Of a stretch of 64,000 nucleotides of DNA, positions 27,713-36,061 are shown piece after piece. Below the pieces are notes generated by a model. That model ran no database searches. It saw only the letters and a program-made list of their open reading frames with translations, and was not told where the DNA came from. Within the stretch, counting starts at the first letter, position 1; every line of letters starts with the position of its first letter. Location of the stretch: contig VEPM01000011.1 of NCBI GenBank assembly GCA_012026795.1, forward strand, positions 1 through 64,000, given 5' to 3'. This DNA comes from Candidatus Methanoperedens sp. (GTDB lineage: Archaea > Halobacteriota > Methanosarcinia > Methanosarcinales > Methanoperedenaceae). Made by a program: the position numbers and the translations under genes.

Positions 27713-28270
27713 TCAAGTTAGCAATGATTCTCTCCTGTCAAGAATATAGTTAATAATGCAAATGCATGCACAAGCAAGATATGCTTTTTCCCCGATCGAG
27801 ACTTTTTTACCATACCTCAGCACGAATTCTTCATCCTTCCTGGGTAATCCCACCTGGTCGCCAAGGACAAAAACAGGGTCGCTCCCAAGGTCAATGGTAT
27901 TTATGCTTTCTCCGGATTCTTCAAGCACAAATATGCTCCGTTTCTCTTTTACCAGGTGTTGAAGACTGTTTTTCCGAACCGTTATCCCCGGATGTTCCCT
28001 TCCTGAGAGGACTTTTCGCATTATATCTTCCCATGTTTTTTCATCGGTCCGGGCATCCCTGAGTGTTTCTCCTTCGACCATGAGTTCAAGCGGTGGATTC
28101 GGGGGTCCTCCCAGTAATGCATGGAATGTAACATCTCTTCTAATACCATGTGAACGGAAAAGCGACATCAATATGGACTGGTAAACAACATCAAGTCTCC
28201 CGGCTTCTCTCAGGTTCGGGAATCTTGAATCGGTTCGTCCGGTCCGTGAATATAAAATAAATTCGCGCAT
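27713..28270 (-). CDS. trmY: tRNA pseudouridine(54)-N1-methyltransferase TrmY
   Basis: A SPOUT-class enzyme that methylates pseudouridine 54 in archaeal tRNA T loops. Family blocks are MREFILYSRTG, HALLGGPPNPPLEL, VFVLGDQVGLPRKDE and SIGEKAYLACACICIINYILDR. The start at 28270 gives the normal N-terminus; the frame upstream overlaps nikR. It is 4 bases after nikR and probably in one transcript with it. Confidence 0.94.
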   Translation of the reverse strand: MREFILYSRTGRTDSRFPNLREAGRLDVVYQSILMSLFRSHGIRRDVTFHALLGGPPNPPLELMVEGETLRDARTDEKTWEDIMRKVLSGREHPGITVRKNSLQHLVKEKRSIFVLEESGESINTIDLGSDPVFVLGDQVGLPRKDEEFVLRYGKKVSIGEKAYLACACICIINYILDRRESLLT

Positions 28271-28274
28271 AGCT

Positions 28275-28697
28275 TTAGATCTCTTCATCCGGAATAATGG
28301 TTGTTAACTTGACATGCTTTACACCGCGAAGTGTCATTATCTTTTCAGTAACAGCTTTAACATTCTGTCCCTCTCCCCGTACCATCAATACTTCCATGCA
28401 CATATCATGATTGATGTGTATGTGGATTGAGGAACGGATTATATCTGTGAATTCATGCTCTATGTCAAGTAATGAATTGACAAGACCGCGCTGGTTATGG
28501 TCGTACACAAGCGAGATGGTCCCCACTCTTTCGCCTTCTACTTCGCTCATCCAGGCATAATAACGAATGTAACCCCTGATAGCATCCCTTATTCCTTCTG
28601 ATCTTGAAGAATAACCTCTTTTAGTGATTATCTCATCAAATCTCTCAAGTAAATTCTCGGGAAGAGAAACGCCTATTCTTGCTAAATCCTGTTCCAT
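28275..28697 (-). CDS. nikR: Nickel-responsive regulator NikR
   Basis: The 140-residue protein has an N-terminal ribbon-helix-helix DNA-binding domain (RIGVSLPENLLERFDEII) and a C-terminal ACT-like metal domain. The nickel ligands align in spacing with the E. coli set: His81, His92, His94 and Cys100 (11, 2 and 6 residues apart, exactly as 76/87/89/95). Nickel is needed here for F430 and hydrogenases. No nickel transporter is adjacent. It is followed by trmY. Confidence 0.95.
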   Translation of the reverse strand: MEQDLARIGVSLPENLLERFDEIITKRGYSSRSEGIRDAIRGYIRYYAWMSEVEGERVGTISLVYDHNQRGLVNSLLDIEHEFTDIIRSSIHIHINHDMCMEVLMVRGEGQNVKAVTEKIMTLRGVKHVKLTTIIPDEEI

Positions 28698-28859
28698 GTA
28701 TCCTGACTCCTGGATTCAAATATAATTTAAGAGTTGATATATCTTTTCATTATTAACCTTAACCCTATCTTACCCGAACTCCGCTATCGGGTATTAAAAC
28801 CCAAAAAAAAGGATTACATGTTCGTGATGCAAAGTCCGGATCCCAAAAAGTTGTGATAT

Positions 28860-29039
28860 TTATAAACTTCTGGGTTTGATCTTATCCCCGACAAGTTTCT
28901 GTATATCGGGTAATGATATATGATATTCTTTAGATACAACTTTCTCTGCTTTAATGAGGGCTTTATGTTTTGTTATGCCGCTTTTCATCAAGTTAATTCT
29001 TCTCTTTGAGACAGCGGATAATACTTCAAATATATCCAT
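28860..29039 (-). CDS. 59-residue helical protein, possible DNA-binding
   Basis: An ATG at 29039 preceded by AAGGAGG starts a 59-codon frame closed by TAA at 28860. The protein begins MDIFEVLSAVSKRRINLMKS and continues with a basic helical middle (GITKHKALIKAEK) and a C-terminal IKPRSL. The pattern of short helices and positive charge is compatible with a small helix-turn-helix or nucleoid factor, but I do not recognise it. It sits alone between nikR and aspA. Confidence 0.6.
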   Translation of the reverse strand: MDIFEVLSAVSKRRINLMKSGITKHKALIKAEKVVSKEYHISLPDIQKLVGDKIKPRSL

Positions 29040-29145
29040 TAGTCTAGCCTCCTTAAAATAATATTATAACTCTAAATATTTATAGTTATTTGAAATCAAC
29101 AATGATTATAATCTACAATAATTATAATCTGTTAAATTCTTCAAA

Positions 29146-30579
29146 TCATACATCCTTTTTCCCGTATGATTTAATTTCATAGATAATCCTTTTATCCACT
29201 ATCCCGGGTTCTGTCATCTTCATAGCATCAAGAATCTCATCCAGGTATTTCCGTGGGATAATATCCTTCTCAATAAGTACCTGTTTAAGGGATTTATTTT
29301 CCAACAGCGCTGTTTTAACGAGTTGAGCCACTTTATCATAGCCTATATATGGATTCAACACTGTCGCAAGCGCATGACTATTTTCAATAAGTTCATTGCA
29401 TCTTTTCTCATCCACTATCATTCCCGATATGCAATCTTCACGGAACATCTTCATTGTATTCGACAGCAGCCCGATACTCCATAAAAGGTCAAATGCGATA
29501 AGCGGTGTCATCACATTAAGCTCAAGCTGGCCTGCTTCTGCTGCCATTGCAACAGCATGATCGTTGCCTGCGACCTGGAAACATACCATGTTCACGGCTT
29601 CAGCTATGGAAGGATTGATCTTGCCAGGCATAATGGAAGAGCCGGGTTCAACTTCTGGAAGGACAATTTCCGAAATTCCGGTTCTGGGCCCGGAATTAAG
29701 AAGGCGCAGGTCATTTGAGATCTTATTCAATTCAATAGCAAGCATCCTCAGGGCATTGGAAACTTCCACAAAACCGGTCATGCTCCATGATAGCATGATG
29801 CTGTTGCCTGAATGGAATTCAAAGCCTGTAAGATTATTTAATTCCGAAATAACCCTTTTCTTGAAATCCGGATGTGTGTTTATGCCGGTCCCGACAGCAG
29901 TACCGCCAATACTCAGTTCAAGCATGCTCTTTTCGCCTGTCTTGATTCGTTCCAGGCATTTTTCAAGTGATGCCGCATATCCGTTAAGCACCTGGCTATA
30001 CCTGATCGGTACGGCATCTTCAAGATGAGTCCTGCCAACTTTGATCACATGGTTGTATTCCTTTGCTTTTAATTTAAATACCGTAATTAATTCTTCCAGT
30101 TCCTTTTTCATGGGCAAGAGTGATAGAAGGACGCTTAATCTTATCGTGGTCGGGATAACATCATTTGAAGACTGCGCCATGTTCACATGGTTATTCGGAT
30201 GGACTTTCGAATATTCTCCCGGATCACCGCCAAGTTTCAATGTCGCAACATTTGCAATAACCTCATTCATGTTCATATTAAAAGGAGTGCCTGCGCCTGC
30301 CTGGAACACGTCAAGGATGAACTGGTCCCTGTATTTTCCTTCGATGATCTCATCTGCGGCCTGGATTATCACATCCCCGATGGTTTCATTAAGCATGTCG
30401 AGCCTGATGTTGGCTTTTGCGCATGCTTTCTTGATGATGGCGAGTGATTTTATAAAATCAGGATTGGCTTTTATGCCGCTAATCCTGAAATTCCGCAAAG
30501 CGCGTGTTGTAAATGCGCCATATAAAACATTATCCGGGACTTCGATTTCCCCGATACTATCTTTCTCTATCCTGCTCAT
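29146..30579 (-). CDS. aspA: Aspartate ammonia-lyase
   Basis: It reversibly deaminates aspartate to fumarate and ammonia. The 477-residue protein has the aspartase/fumarase superfamily signature GSSIMPGKINP (residues 313-323), plus VHPNNHVNMAQSSNDVIPT and the GRTHLEDAVPI substrate-binding block. Those combinations favour aspartase over class II fumarase but do not prove it. ATG 30579 has GAAGGAGTCAAC upstream. The promoter faces a divergent regulator gene. Confidence 0.88.
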   Translation of the reverse strand: MSRIEKDSIGEIEVPDNVLYGAFTTRALRNFRISGIKANPDFIKSLAIIKKACAKANIRLDMLNETIGDVIIQAADEIIEGKYRDQFILDVFQAGAGTPFNMNMNEVIANVATLKLGGDPGEYSKVHPNNHVNMAQSSNDVIPTTIRLSVLLSLLPMKKELEELITVFKLKAKEYNHVIKVGRTHLEDAVPIRYSQVLNGYAASLEKCLERIKTGEKSMLELSIGGTAVGTGINTHPDFKKRVISELNNLTGFEFHSGNSIMLSWSMTGFVEVSNALRMLAIELNKISNDLRLLNSGPRTGISEIVLPEVEPGSSIMPGKINPSIAEAVNMVCFQVAGNDHAVAMAAEAGQLELNVMTPLIAFDLLWSIGLLSNTMKMFREDCISGMIVDEKRCNELIENSHALATVLNPYIGYDKVAQLVKTALLENKSLKQVLIEKDIIPRKYLDEILDAMKMTEPGIVDKRIIYEIKSYGKKDV

Positions 30580-30599
30580 GTTGACTCCTTCACGTTGCA

Positions 30600-30634
30600 C
30601 CATATATTATTGTTCGCCATATATTATTTGTTCG
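30600..30634 (-). promoter_or_regulatory. aspA: Duplicated element at the aspA promoter
   Basis: Two adjacent direct copies of a 17-18 base element occupy 30600-30616 and 30617-30634. On the minus strand each reads CGAACAA(A)TAATATATGG. Each contains a TATA-like TAATATATGG, about 20-40 bases before the aspA ATG. They could be a core promoter plus its duplicate or a pair of regulator sites. Confidence 0.5.
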
Positions 30635-30663
30635 TTTAAAATCTTATTGGATTCTCCAAAAAA

Positions 30664-30683
30664 CACACAATCTTTATTGTGTG
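30664..30683. promoter_or_regulatory. Perfect inverted repeat, candidate operator
   Basis: CACACAAT(CTTT)ATTGTGTG is a perfect 8-bp inverted repeat with a 4-base spacer. It lies between aspA and the divergent winged-helix gene, 21 bases before the latter's first ATG. Its position is that expected for an operator through which the regulator controls itself and aspA (inference). Confidence 0.55.
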
Positions 30684-30704
30684 GCAGCAATAATATAAAA
30701 TGGC

Positions 30705-31019
30705 ATGGTAAATTCTGTTAAGGCCAGGACAGAGATAATGGCCAGGGAAGACTGGCGCATAAAGAGGTTCAAAAATTTAGCTATGTCTGCAAAGTTTGTT
30801 TTCAAAATCCTGGATTATAATGGGCTATTAACTCAGAAAGAAATTGCAGATGAAAGTGGTCTTCCAAACAGAACTGTGAGATATGCCCTGAATATACTGG
30901 ATAAAGAAGGACTTATAGAAAAACGCATACATAGAGACGCACGCCAGACTTTATATGGGCTAAAAAATCACACAAGCACAGTGGACGAGGTGGCTAACTT
31001 TTCATGCATTCCTTTATAG
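30705..31019 (+). CDS. Winged helix-turn-helix regulator (MarR/ArsR-like)
   Basis: The 104-residue protein is dominated by a winged-helix domain: KFVFKILDYNGLLTQKEIADESGLPNRTVRYALNILDKEGLIEKR (residues 30-75), with the recognition helix in NRTVRYALNIL. No effector domain is present. Start may be 30705 or the downstream Met at 30738. It is divergent from aspA, with a perfect inverted repeat between them, and lies upstream of the two marker-8 genes. Confidence 0.8.
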   Translation: MVNSVKARTEIMAREDWRIKRFKNLAMSAKFVFKILDYNGLLTQKEIADESGLPNRTVRYALNILDKEGLIEKRIHRDARQTLYGLKNHTSTVDEVANFSCIPL

Positions 31020-31177
31020 TCAATAATATGTATCCCATCGATTCAAAATAAATCAATGTGCATCACCGCAGTAAGGCAATGGTTGCCGCATGTTTTGCTT
31101 CTGTTTCCTATTTAACAACCATTATAGTCTGATATTAACAACAGTGATAATAAGGCATCATAAGCCGAGGTGATTTT

Positions 31178-32038
31178 ATGAAAGATAGGCACATAATGGA
31201 AGCATTGGGGAAAACCCGTGTGGTAGTAGAAAATGGAAAGATAGTCGAGGTAGGAGAGCCTGTGACCGAATACTGCCCTATCTGGGATAAGGTAACAGGC
31301 GTAAAGAAATTTACACCTCAAATTGTAAAGGAAAACATCGACCTTAGAATGAAAGAGTTCGGCATGTTCACCGCCAACAGGGCAATTGAAATGGAGACCT
31401 TCGTTGGCTTTGGCGCAAGCGAGACATTTATGACCGCCCTTAAAAAGGGGATGCTGGATGCATGCGTAACTGCATGCGATGGTGCAGGCACTGTAATTAC
31501 CTCTAACCCAAAACTCGTACAGGGGATAGGTGCAAAAATTTCAGGATTGGTAGAAACCTCTCCAATACCTGAACTTATAGAGAGAATCGAGCACGCTGGA
31601 GGAATCGTGCTCGATAAAGACACTGCTGCTATAGATCAACCAGAAGGCGTGAAAAGGGCAATTGATGCCGGATATAAAAAAATAGGGGTCTCTGTTACAA
31701 ATATTAAAGACCTAAAGAGGATACGCATGCTTGAGAAATCGAATGGCGCAGATGTGATTGTCTTTGGAGTGCATACAACAGCTATGCCAGAAGATGAGGC
31801 AAAGGAGTTTATCGGGCTTATTGATATGACCACAAGCTGCACATCAAAGTGGATAAGAGGACAAATAGAGGGTAAAACAATAGCACAGTTTGGCAATGGT
31901 ATACCTATATTCGCAATTACGCAGCGGAGTAAAGAGCTGCTCCTGGAAAGAGCAAAAGATGTGAGCGACTCGATTCTTGTGAATACAGCGAAGCTGCCTG
32001 AACTGCCAGACGAAAGGCAACCAAAGCCATTAGTTTAA
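31178..32038 (+). CDS. Methanogenesis marker protein 8 (DUF2099), copy 1
   Basis: The 286-residue protein matches methanogenesis marker 8: GKTRVVVENGKIVEVGEP, YCPIWDKVTGVKK, TFVGFGASETFMTALKKGMLDACVTACDGAGTVIT and TTSCTSKWIRGQI. Its biochemical role is unknown, and its distribution follows methyl-coenzyme M reductase organisms (family knowledge). It starts after GAGGTGATTTT. A second paralogue follows after 42 bases. Confidence 0.88.
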   Translation: MKDRHIMEALGKTRVVVENGKIVEVGEPVTEYCPIWDKVTGVKKFTPQIVKENIDLRMKEFGMFTANRAIEMETFVGFGASETFMTALKKGMLDACVTACDGAGTVITSNPKLVQGIGAKISGLVETSPIPELIERIEHAGGIVLDKDTAAIDQPEGVKRAIDAGYKKIGVSVTNIKDLKRIRMLEKSNGADVIVFGVHTTAMPEDEAKEFIGLIDMTTSCTSKWIRGQIEGKTIAQFGNGIPIFAITQRSKELLLERAKDVSDSILVNTAKLPELPDERQPKPLV

Positions 32039-32080
32039 ATATTGTGGAGAAACAAATATGTGCGCAAAAGTATCATATCA

Positions 32081-32938
32081 ATGAGTAAACATGTTGTAGA
32101 AGCAATGGGAAGAACCCGCATCACCATAGAAGATGGGAAAGTGGTTGATGTCGGCAATCCCCTGACCAGATATTGCCCTATCTGGGACAAAGTAAAAGGT
32201 ATAAAAAAAATCACTTCCCAGGTTGCAAAGGAAAATATTGAATACAGGATACGGGAATTTGGCATGTTTACTTCCAACAGGAGAATTAATATGGATGTCT
32301 TTGTTGGCTTTGGAGCTTCTGAGACCTTCATGACTGCTCTAGAAGCGGGATTGATAGATTCCTGTGTCATTAATTGCGATGGGGCAGGTACTGTCATAAC
32401 CAATAATCCCAATTTAGTTCAGGGAATAGGCGCCTTGATGCCGGGATTGTTGGAAACGAGTCCTATTCCAATACTTATCAAAAGAGTAGAATGTGCAGGC
32501 GGGATCGTGTTGGACCAGATCAGTGCAAAAATGGATTCTGTGGCGGGAGTAAAAAAAGCAATTGAACTCGGTCATAAAAAAATTGGTGTACCCGTGTCTT
32601 CTGTAGAAGTAGCAAAAGAATGCAGACAGCTTGAATCAAAACAAGGTGTTGACATTATTACTTTTGCTGTGCATTTAACAGGTATAGGAAAAGAAGAGTC
32701 CAGAGAGCTTACCCGTCTTGTTGATATTACTACAGGTTGTATGTCCAGATATATCCGAAACGGTGTGGCAGGCAAGGCAGTTGCACAGTTCGGGGTATCT
32801 ATACCTATCTTTGCCTTAACAAAACGTGGTAAGAGGTTATTATTGGAAAGGGCAAAAGAAATCGACTCCCAAATGCTTATAAACACAACAGAATTACCAG
32901 TTTTACCGGGTGATATGCAATCAAGACCGCTTGTGTGA
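32081..32938 (+). CDS. Methanogenesis marker protein 8 (DUF2099), copy 2
   Basis: The 285-residue paralogue of the preceding gene is aligned along its whole length: YCPIWDKVKGIKK, VFVGFGASETFMTALEAGLIDSCVINCDGAGTVIT and TTGCMSRYIRNGV. The two copies differ at many positions, so the duplication is not recent. The start at 32081 (MSKHVVEAMGRTR) matches the start of copy 1; an upstream in-frame Met at 32042 is less likely. The Cys residues in SCVINCDG and TTGC are kept in both copies. Confidence 0.87.
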   Translation: MSKHVVEAMGRTRITIEDGKVVDVGNPLTRYCPIWDKVKGIKKITSQVAKENIEYRIREFGMFTSNRRINMDVFVGFGASETFMTALEAGLIDSCVINCDGAGTVITNNPNLVQGIGALMPGLLETSPIPILIKRVECAGGIVLDQISAKMDSVAGVKKAIELGHKKIGVPVSSVEVAKECRQLESKQGVDIITFAVHLTGIGKEESRELTRLVDITTGCMSRYIRNGVAGKAVAQFGVSIPIFALTKRGKRLLLERAKEIDSQMLINTTELPVLPGDMQSRPLV

Positions 32939-33141
32939 AGGGGTTCATCTAACTTAACTTTTAGGATAGATTCGATTCAAACTTTTGATTCCACGTTATA
33001 AACATTTATTTAGTATCAAGGGAAATATTATATTTGCATTCCATCGCTGAATTTATCAAGTGATTTATAATTGTTAACTTGACAGGCTGTAAGAATATCA
33101 ATTCTTAAGCAGGATTCAGTTCGAAATAGAGGGAAGGGATA

Positions 33142-33741
33142 ATGGCAAATTCACACATATTAGATGTATCCGAACAAACATCACATGGTTTTCGACAAAT
33201 GAACCTGTATTCTCATCTACTGGATAAACAAATAATTTTTCTAAGTGGTGATATCGATGTGGAGATGGCTGAAAGTATTATTGCGCAGCTTCTTTATCTG
33301 GAAGACAAGGATTTTGAAGGTGACATCCGTATTTATATAAACAGCCCCGGAGGTGTGATCAGCGCAGGTCTTGCTATCTATGATACCATGCAGTGCATGA
33401 AGTGCAGTGTTGCAACTATCTGTATCGGTGAAGCTGCGTCGATGGCAGCGATTTTGCTGGCAGCAGGCACAGAAGGGAGGAGAATGGCATTTCCTAATGC
33501 ACGGGTAATGATACACCAGCCTCTTGGTAGCATGCAGGGACAGGCAACTGAGATAGATATCCAGGCAAAAGAACTGGACAGGGTCAAGAAAGTTCTGGAC
33601 AATATCCTGGTCTATCATACAGGGCAACCCATAGAAGTCATCGAGAATGATACGAACCGGGATTTTTTCCTTACGGCAGAAAAGGCATTGGAATATGGAA
33701 TAATAGATAAAATAATAAGGGCTGGAGAAGGAGTATTATAA
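33142..33741 (+). CDS. clpP: ClpP-type serine peptidase
   Basis: The 199-residue protein is a standard-length ClpP with an intact catalytic triad: Ser100 in GEAASMAA, His125 in MIHQP and Asp174. The spacing (25 and 49 residues) equals that of E. coli ClpP (97/122/171). ClpP normally forms a barrel driven by ClpX or ClpA; no Clp ATPase is adjacent, and most archaea rely on the proteasome and Lon. AGAGGGAAGGGATA precedes the ATG. Probably of bacterial origin (inference). Confidence 0.95.
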   Translation: MANSHILDVSEQTSHGFRQMNLYSHLLDKQIIFLSGDIDVEMAESIIAQLLYLEDKDFEGDIRIYINSPGGVISAGLAIYDTMQCMKCSVATICIGEAASMAAILLAAGTEGRRMAFPNARVMIHQPLGSMQGQATEIDIQAKELDRVKKVLDNILVYHTGQPIEVIENDTNRDFFLTAEKALEYGIIDKIIRAGEGVL

Positions 33742-33848
33742 ATAAAAAATTTTTAATATGCATAAGATGTATTCTTCTGAAACGCCGAAGATTAAAACAG
33801 CTTAAAAATTGACATAAAAACAGAGAACAAAAAAGACAAAAAAGACAA

Positions 33849-34118
33849 ATGACAGAACTTTTTATTGATGATGCTGCCCTCGAACTCATTAGAACAGAGT
33901 TATTTAAAGAAAATGCACCCGCAATGCGTATTTTCATTGGCGGAGGCGGATGCTGCAAGCATTTTGAGATTATCCCTGTCAAAAAAGCGCTTTCCGGAGA
34001 TATAACTTTCATGCAGGGCGGGATCAGGATACTGGTGGAAAAAGAAATTGCGCAAAATTCTTCAAGTATCCTGATAAAATATGATGAACACAAAGGGTTA
34101 TTAATTGATTTAACCTAA
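33849..34118 (+). CDS. HesB/IscA-like small protein
   Basis: The 89-residue protein has the A-type Fe-S carrier fold pattern (LFIDDAALELIRTEL, MRIFIGGGGCCKHFEI). It lacks the C-terminal Cys-x-Cys of classical IscA; only the Cys35-Cys36 pair remains. It may be a degenerate scaffold or a distinct metal-binding member. It is 68 bases upstream of ahbC, which itself needs Fe-S clusters, but a separate promoter lies between them. Confidence 0.7.
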   Translation: MTELFIDDAALELIRTELFKENAPAMRIFIGGGGCCKHFEIIPVKKALSGDITFMQGGIRILVEKEIAQNSSSILIKYDEHKGLLIDLT

Positions 34119-34136
34119 TAAAGTAACCAGGATAGG

Positions 34137-34147
34137 TTTATATAAAA
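34137..34147 (+). promoter_or_regulatory. ahbC: TATA box of ahbC
   Basis: TTTATATAAAA matches the archaeal TATA element closely. It lies 40-50 bases before the ATG, leaving a short leader with TTGGAG as ribosome binding site at 34174-34179. Confidence 0.6.
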
Positions 34148-34151
34148 TAGA

Positions 34152-34167
34152 TTCGTTCTTATACGAA
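34152..34167. promoter_or_regulatory. Inverted repeat downstream of the ahbC TATA box
   Basis: TTCGT(TCTTAT)ACGAA lies where transcription of ahbC should start, a classic site for a repressor. A longer, perfect relative (TTCGTATATATACGAA) occurs at 44445-44460. Confidence 0.4.
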
Positions 34168-34186
34168 CATATATTGGAGAAAAAAA

Positions 34187-35389
34187 ATGATAGGCATTTC
34201 AAAACTTTATTGCGGGACTGTTGAACCATCAGACGCTCTGCGGTATGGGCGTGATTCAGGTAAACTCCCATCGCATTTATTGCAATTTTCAAAAGACAAA
34301 AAACCGGTCGTTGTCTGGAACATGGGCAGGCGCTGCAACCTTAAATGCGTCCATTGTTATGCCCGGTCAAAAGACATTGAATATAAGAACGAACTAACGA
34401 CCCGGCAGGGTAAGGAGCTTATTGATGATCTTGCACAGTTCGGCGCGCCAGTTATTCTTTTTTCGGGCGGCGAACCCACAATGCGAAAAGACCTTCCTGA
34501 ACTTGCGCTATATGCAAGGTCAAAAGGGATGCGCGCGGTCATTTCTACGAACGGCACGCTTATCGATAAAAAAATGGCTAAAGTCCTGAAGGACATCGGC
34601 CTGTCATATGTCGGGGTTTCACTTGATGGCATGAAAGAAACGAATGATAAGTTCAGGGGCGTAAAAGGAGCGTTCGATGCTGCCCTGAATGGCATGCGGA
34701 ACTGCCTGGCAGAAGGCGTCAAGGTAGGATTGCGTTTTACGATCAACAAACAAAATGTAAAGGATATACCGGCTATTTTTGATCTTCTTGAAAAAGAAAA
34801 TATCCCAAGAGTGTGTTTCTATCATCTTGTTTATGCAGGGCGCGGCTCAAAAATGGTTGAGCAGGAACTCTCGCATGAGGAAAGCAGGAAAACCCTTGAT
34901 ATTATAATGGACAGGACCCGGGCGCTCCATGAGAGAGGCTTTCCGATCGAAGTACTGACTGTTGATAATCATTGCGACGGCCCGTATGTTTACTTCCGTC
35001 TCCTGAAAGAAGACCCGGAGCGCGCCGCAGAAGTGTTTGAATTATTGCAGATGAACCAGGGCAACTCTACAGGCATCGGTATAGGCTGCGTTTCCTGGGA
35101 TGGTTCTGTTCATGCAGACCAGTTCTGGAGGCACTACTCATTTGGCAACGTGAAAGAACGGAAATTCAGCGAGATATGGATGGATACCACCAATGAATTA
35201 ATGGCAGGACTCAAGAACCGCAAGCCTCTTATAAAGGCAAATTCTGACAGGTGCGCCCACTGCAAATGGTTCGATATTTGCAACGGGAACTTCCGCGTGA
35301 GGGCTGAAGCGATATATAATAACGTCTGGGCCGATGACCCTGCTTGCTACCTGACAAAAGAAGAGATCGGGTATGATGAAATGAAATAG
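34187..35389 (+). CDS. ahbC: AhbC, 12,18-didecarboxysiroheme deacetylase (radical SAM)
   Basis: It removes acetate side chains from 12,18-didecarboxysirohaem to give Fe-coproporphyrin III in the archaeal (siroheme-dependent) haem pathway. The N-terminal IGISKLYCGTVEPSDALRYG is typical of AhbC. The radical SAM motif is Cys50-x3-Cys54-x2-Cys57, and a C-terminal Cys-rich SPASM-like region (CAHCKWFDIC) would carry an auxiliary cluster. The length of 400 residues is normal. AhbD and AhbAB are not in this window. Haem supply fits the cytochrome-based metabolism expected of this lineage. Confidence 0.9.
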   Translation: MIGISKLYCGTVEPSDALRYGRDSGKLPSHLLQFSKDKKPVVVWNMGRRCNLKCVHCYARSKDIEYKNELTTRQGKELIDDLAQFGAPVILFSGGEPTMRKDLPELALYARSKGMRAVISTNGTLIDKKMAKVLKDIGLSYVGVSLDGMKETNDKFRGVKGAFDAALNGMRNCLAEGVKVGLRFTINKQNVKDIPAIFDLLEKENIPRVCFYHLVYAGRGSKMVEQELSHEESRKTLDIIMDRTRALHERGFPIEVLTVDNHCDGPYVYFRLLKEDPERAAEVFELLQMNQGNSTGIGIGCVSWDGSVHADQFWRHYSFGNVKERKFSEIWMDTTNELMAGLKNRKPLIKANSDRCAHCKWFDICNGNFRVRAEAIYNNVWADDPACYLTKEEIGYDEMK

Positions 35390-35414
35390 AAATAGAATAA
35401 AAGTAATATTCATG

Positions 35415-35438
35415 GGTTCTGTCAAGTCTACGTTTGCT
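35415..35438 (+). repeat. Left terminal inverted repeat of an island
   Basis: A 24-base sequence beginning GGTTCTGTCAAGTCTA and ending GTTTGCT recurs in inverted form at 37778-37801 with one mismatch. Beyond it both copies continue with a GATAG that is offset by two bases. No target duplication is obvious next to it. The GG..CTGT start resembles ends of IS6-type elements, but no transposase is present. Confidence 0.8.
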
Positions 35439-35662
35439 CGGATAGTTATTTATCTTTGATACTCTGGAACAATCAAAGCTCAAAAGTGTAAAACATTTTT
35501 GAATTTAACCGTTGCTTCTCATTCCTATATCTTTTCAAGCCAGACGGTGCGCTTGTCTTTGAGGATGAGCTTCATTTTTTCATCAGGTCAATAATAATTC
35601 TATAGATAACTATACATATATAGAATACTATTATTATTATAATCATAATAGAGGCGAAACAA

Positions 35663-36061
35663 ATGGCTGGAAAATATAAGGATAAATACATAGATGATAC
35701 TACTTCTTTATCTGAAAAGGAAATTGAAAAAATCGAGAGAGTTTCTGAAGCAATTGAGAAAAGGTATGATGCAGAAGCAAGAAGAGAATCTCAATTGAAA
35801 ATGAGAGTTCTTTTTCAAAGAACTGCTCCTGAGATGTTGCCTTTTGTAATTTATTGTTTAACATTTGCTCCAATCGCAACATATTCTTTATTTAAAATAA
35901 TTGATTTAAAAGGGACTCCAGAATTCTACTGGGGGTTAGGGGGATTGTTTGTTATCATGATAGTCCCGATTTTTGTTTTGCCACGACTCCCCTTCAAGAA
36001 CATGCTTTCTAAACAGGATTTAAGTTTCTCATCCCCATCTAAAGAGGATGATGTTGTATAA
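35663..36061 (+). CDS. Small membrane protein with coiled N-terminus
   Basis: The 132-residue protein has a charged helical N-terminal half (SEKEIEKIERVSEAIEKRYDAEARRESQLKMRV region, likely coiled) followed by two membrane helices at about 58-77 and 86-107, and a Ser-rich charged tail. GAGGCGAAACAA precedes the ATG. It is the first gene of the island. No family is recognised; membrane effector or immunity-type proteins have similar shapes. Confidence 0.6.
   Translation: MAGKYKDKYIDDTTSLSEKEIEKIERVSEAIEKRYDAEARRESQLKMRVLFQRTAPEMLPFVIYCLTFAPIATYSLFKIIDLKGTPEFYWGLGGLFVIMIVPIFVLPRLPFKNMLSKQDLSFSSPSKEDDVV

Noticed and set aside
35413-35414. Target-site duplication flanking the inverted repeats
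   Set aside because: Flanks read ...ATTCATG on the left and ATATTTAC on the right; no matching direct repeat adjoins the ends, so none is claimed.
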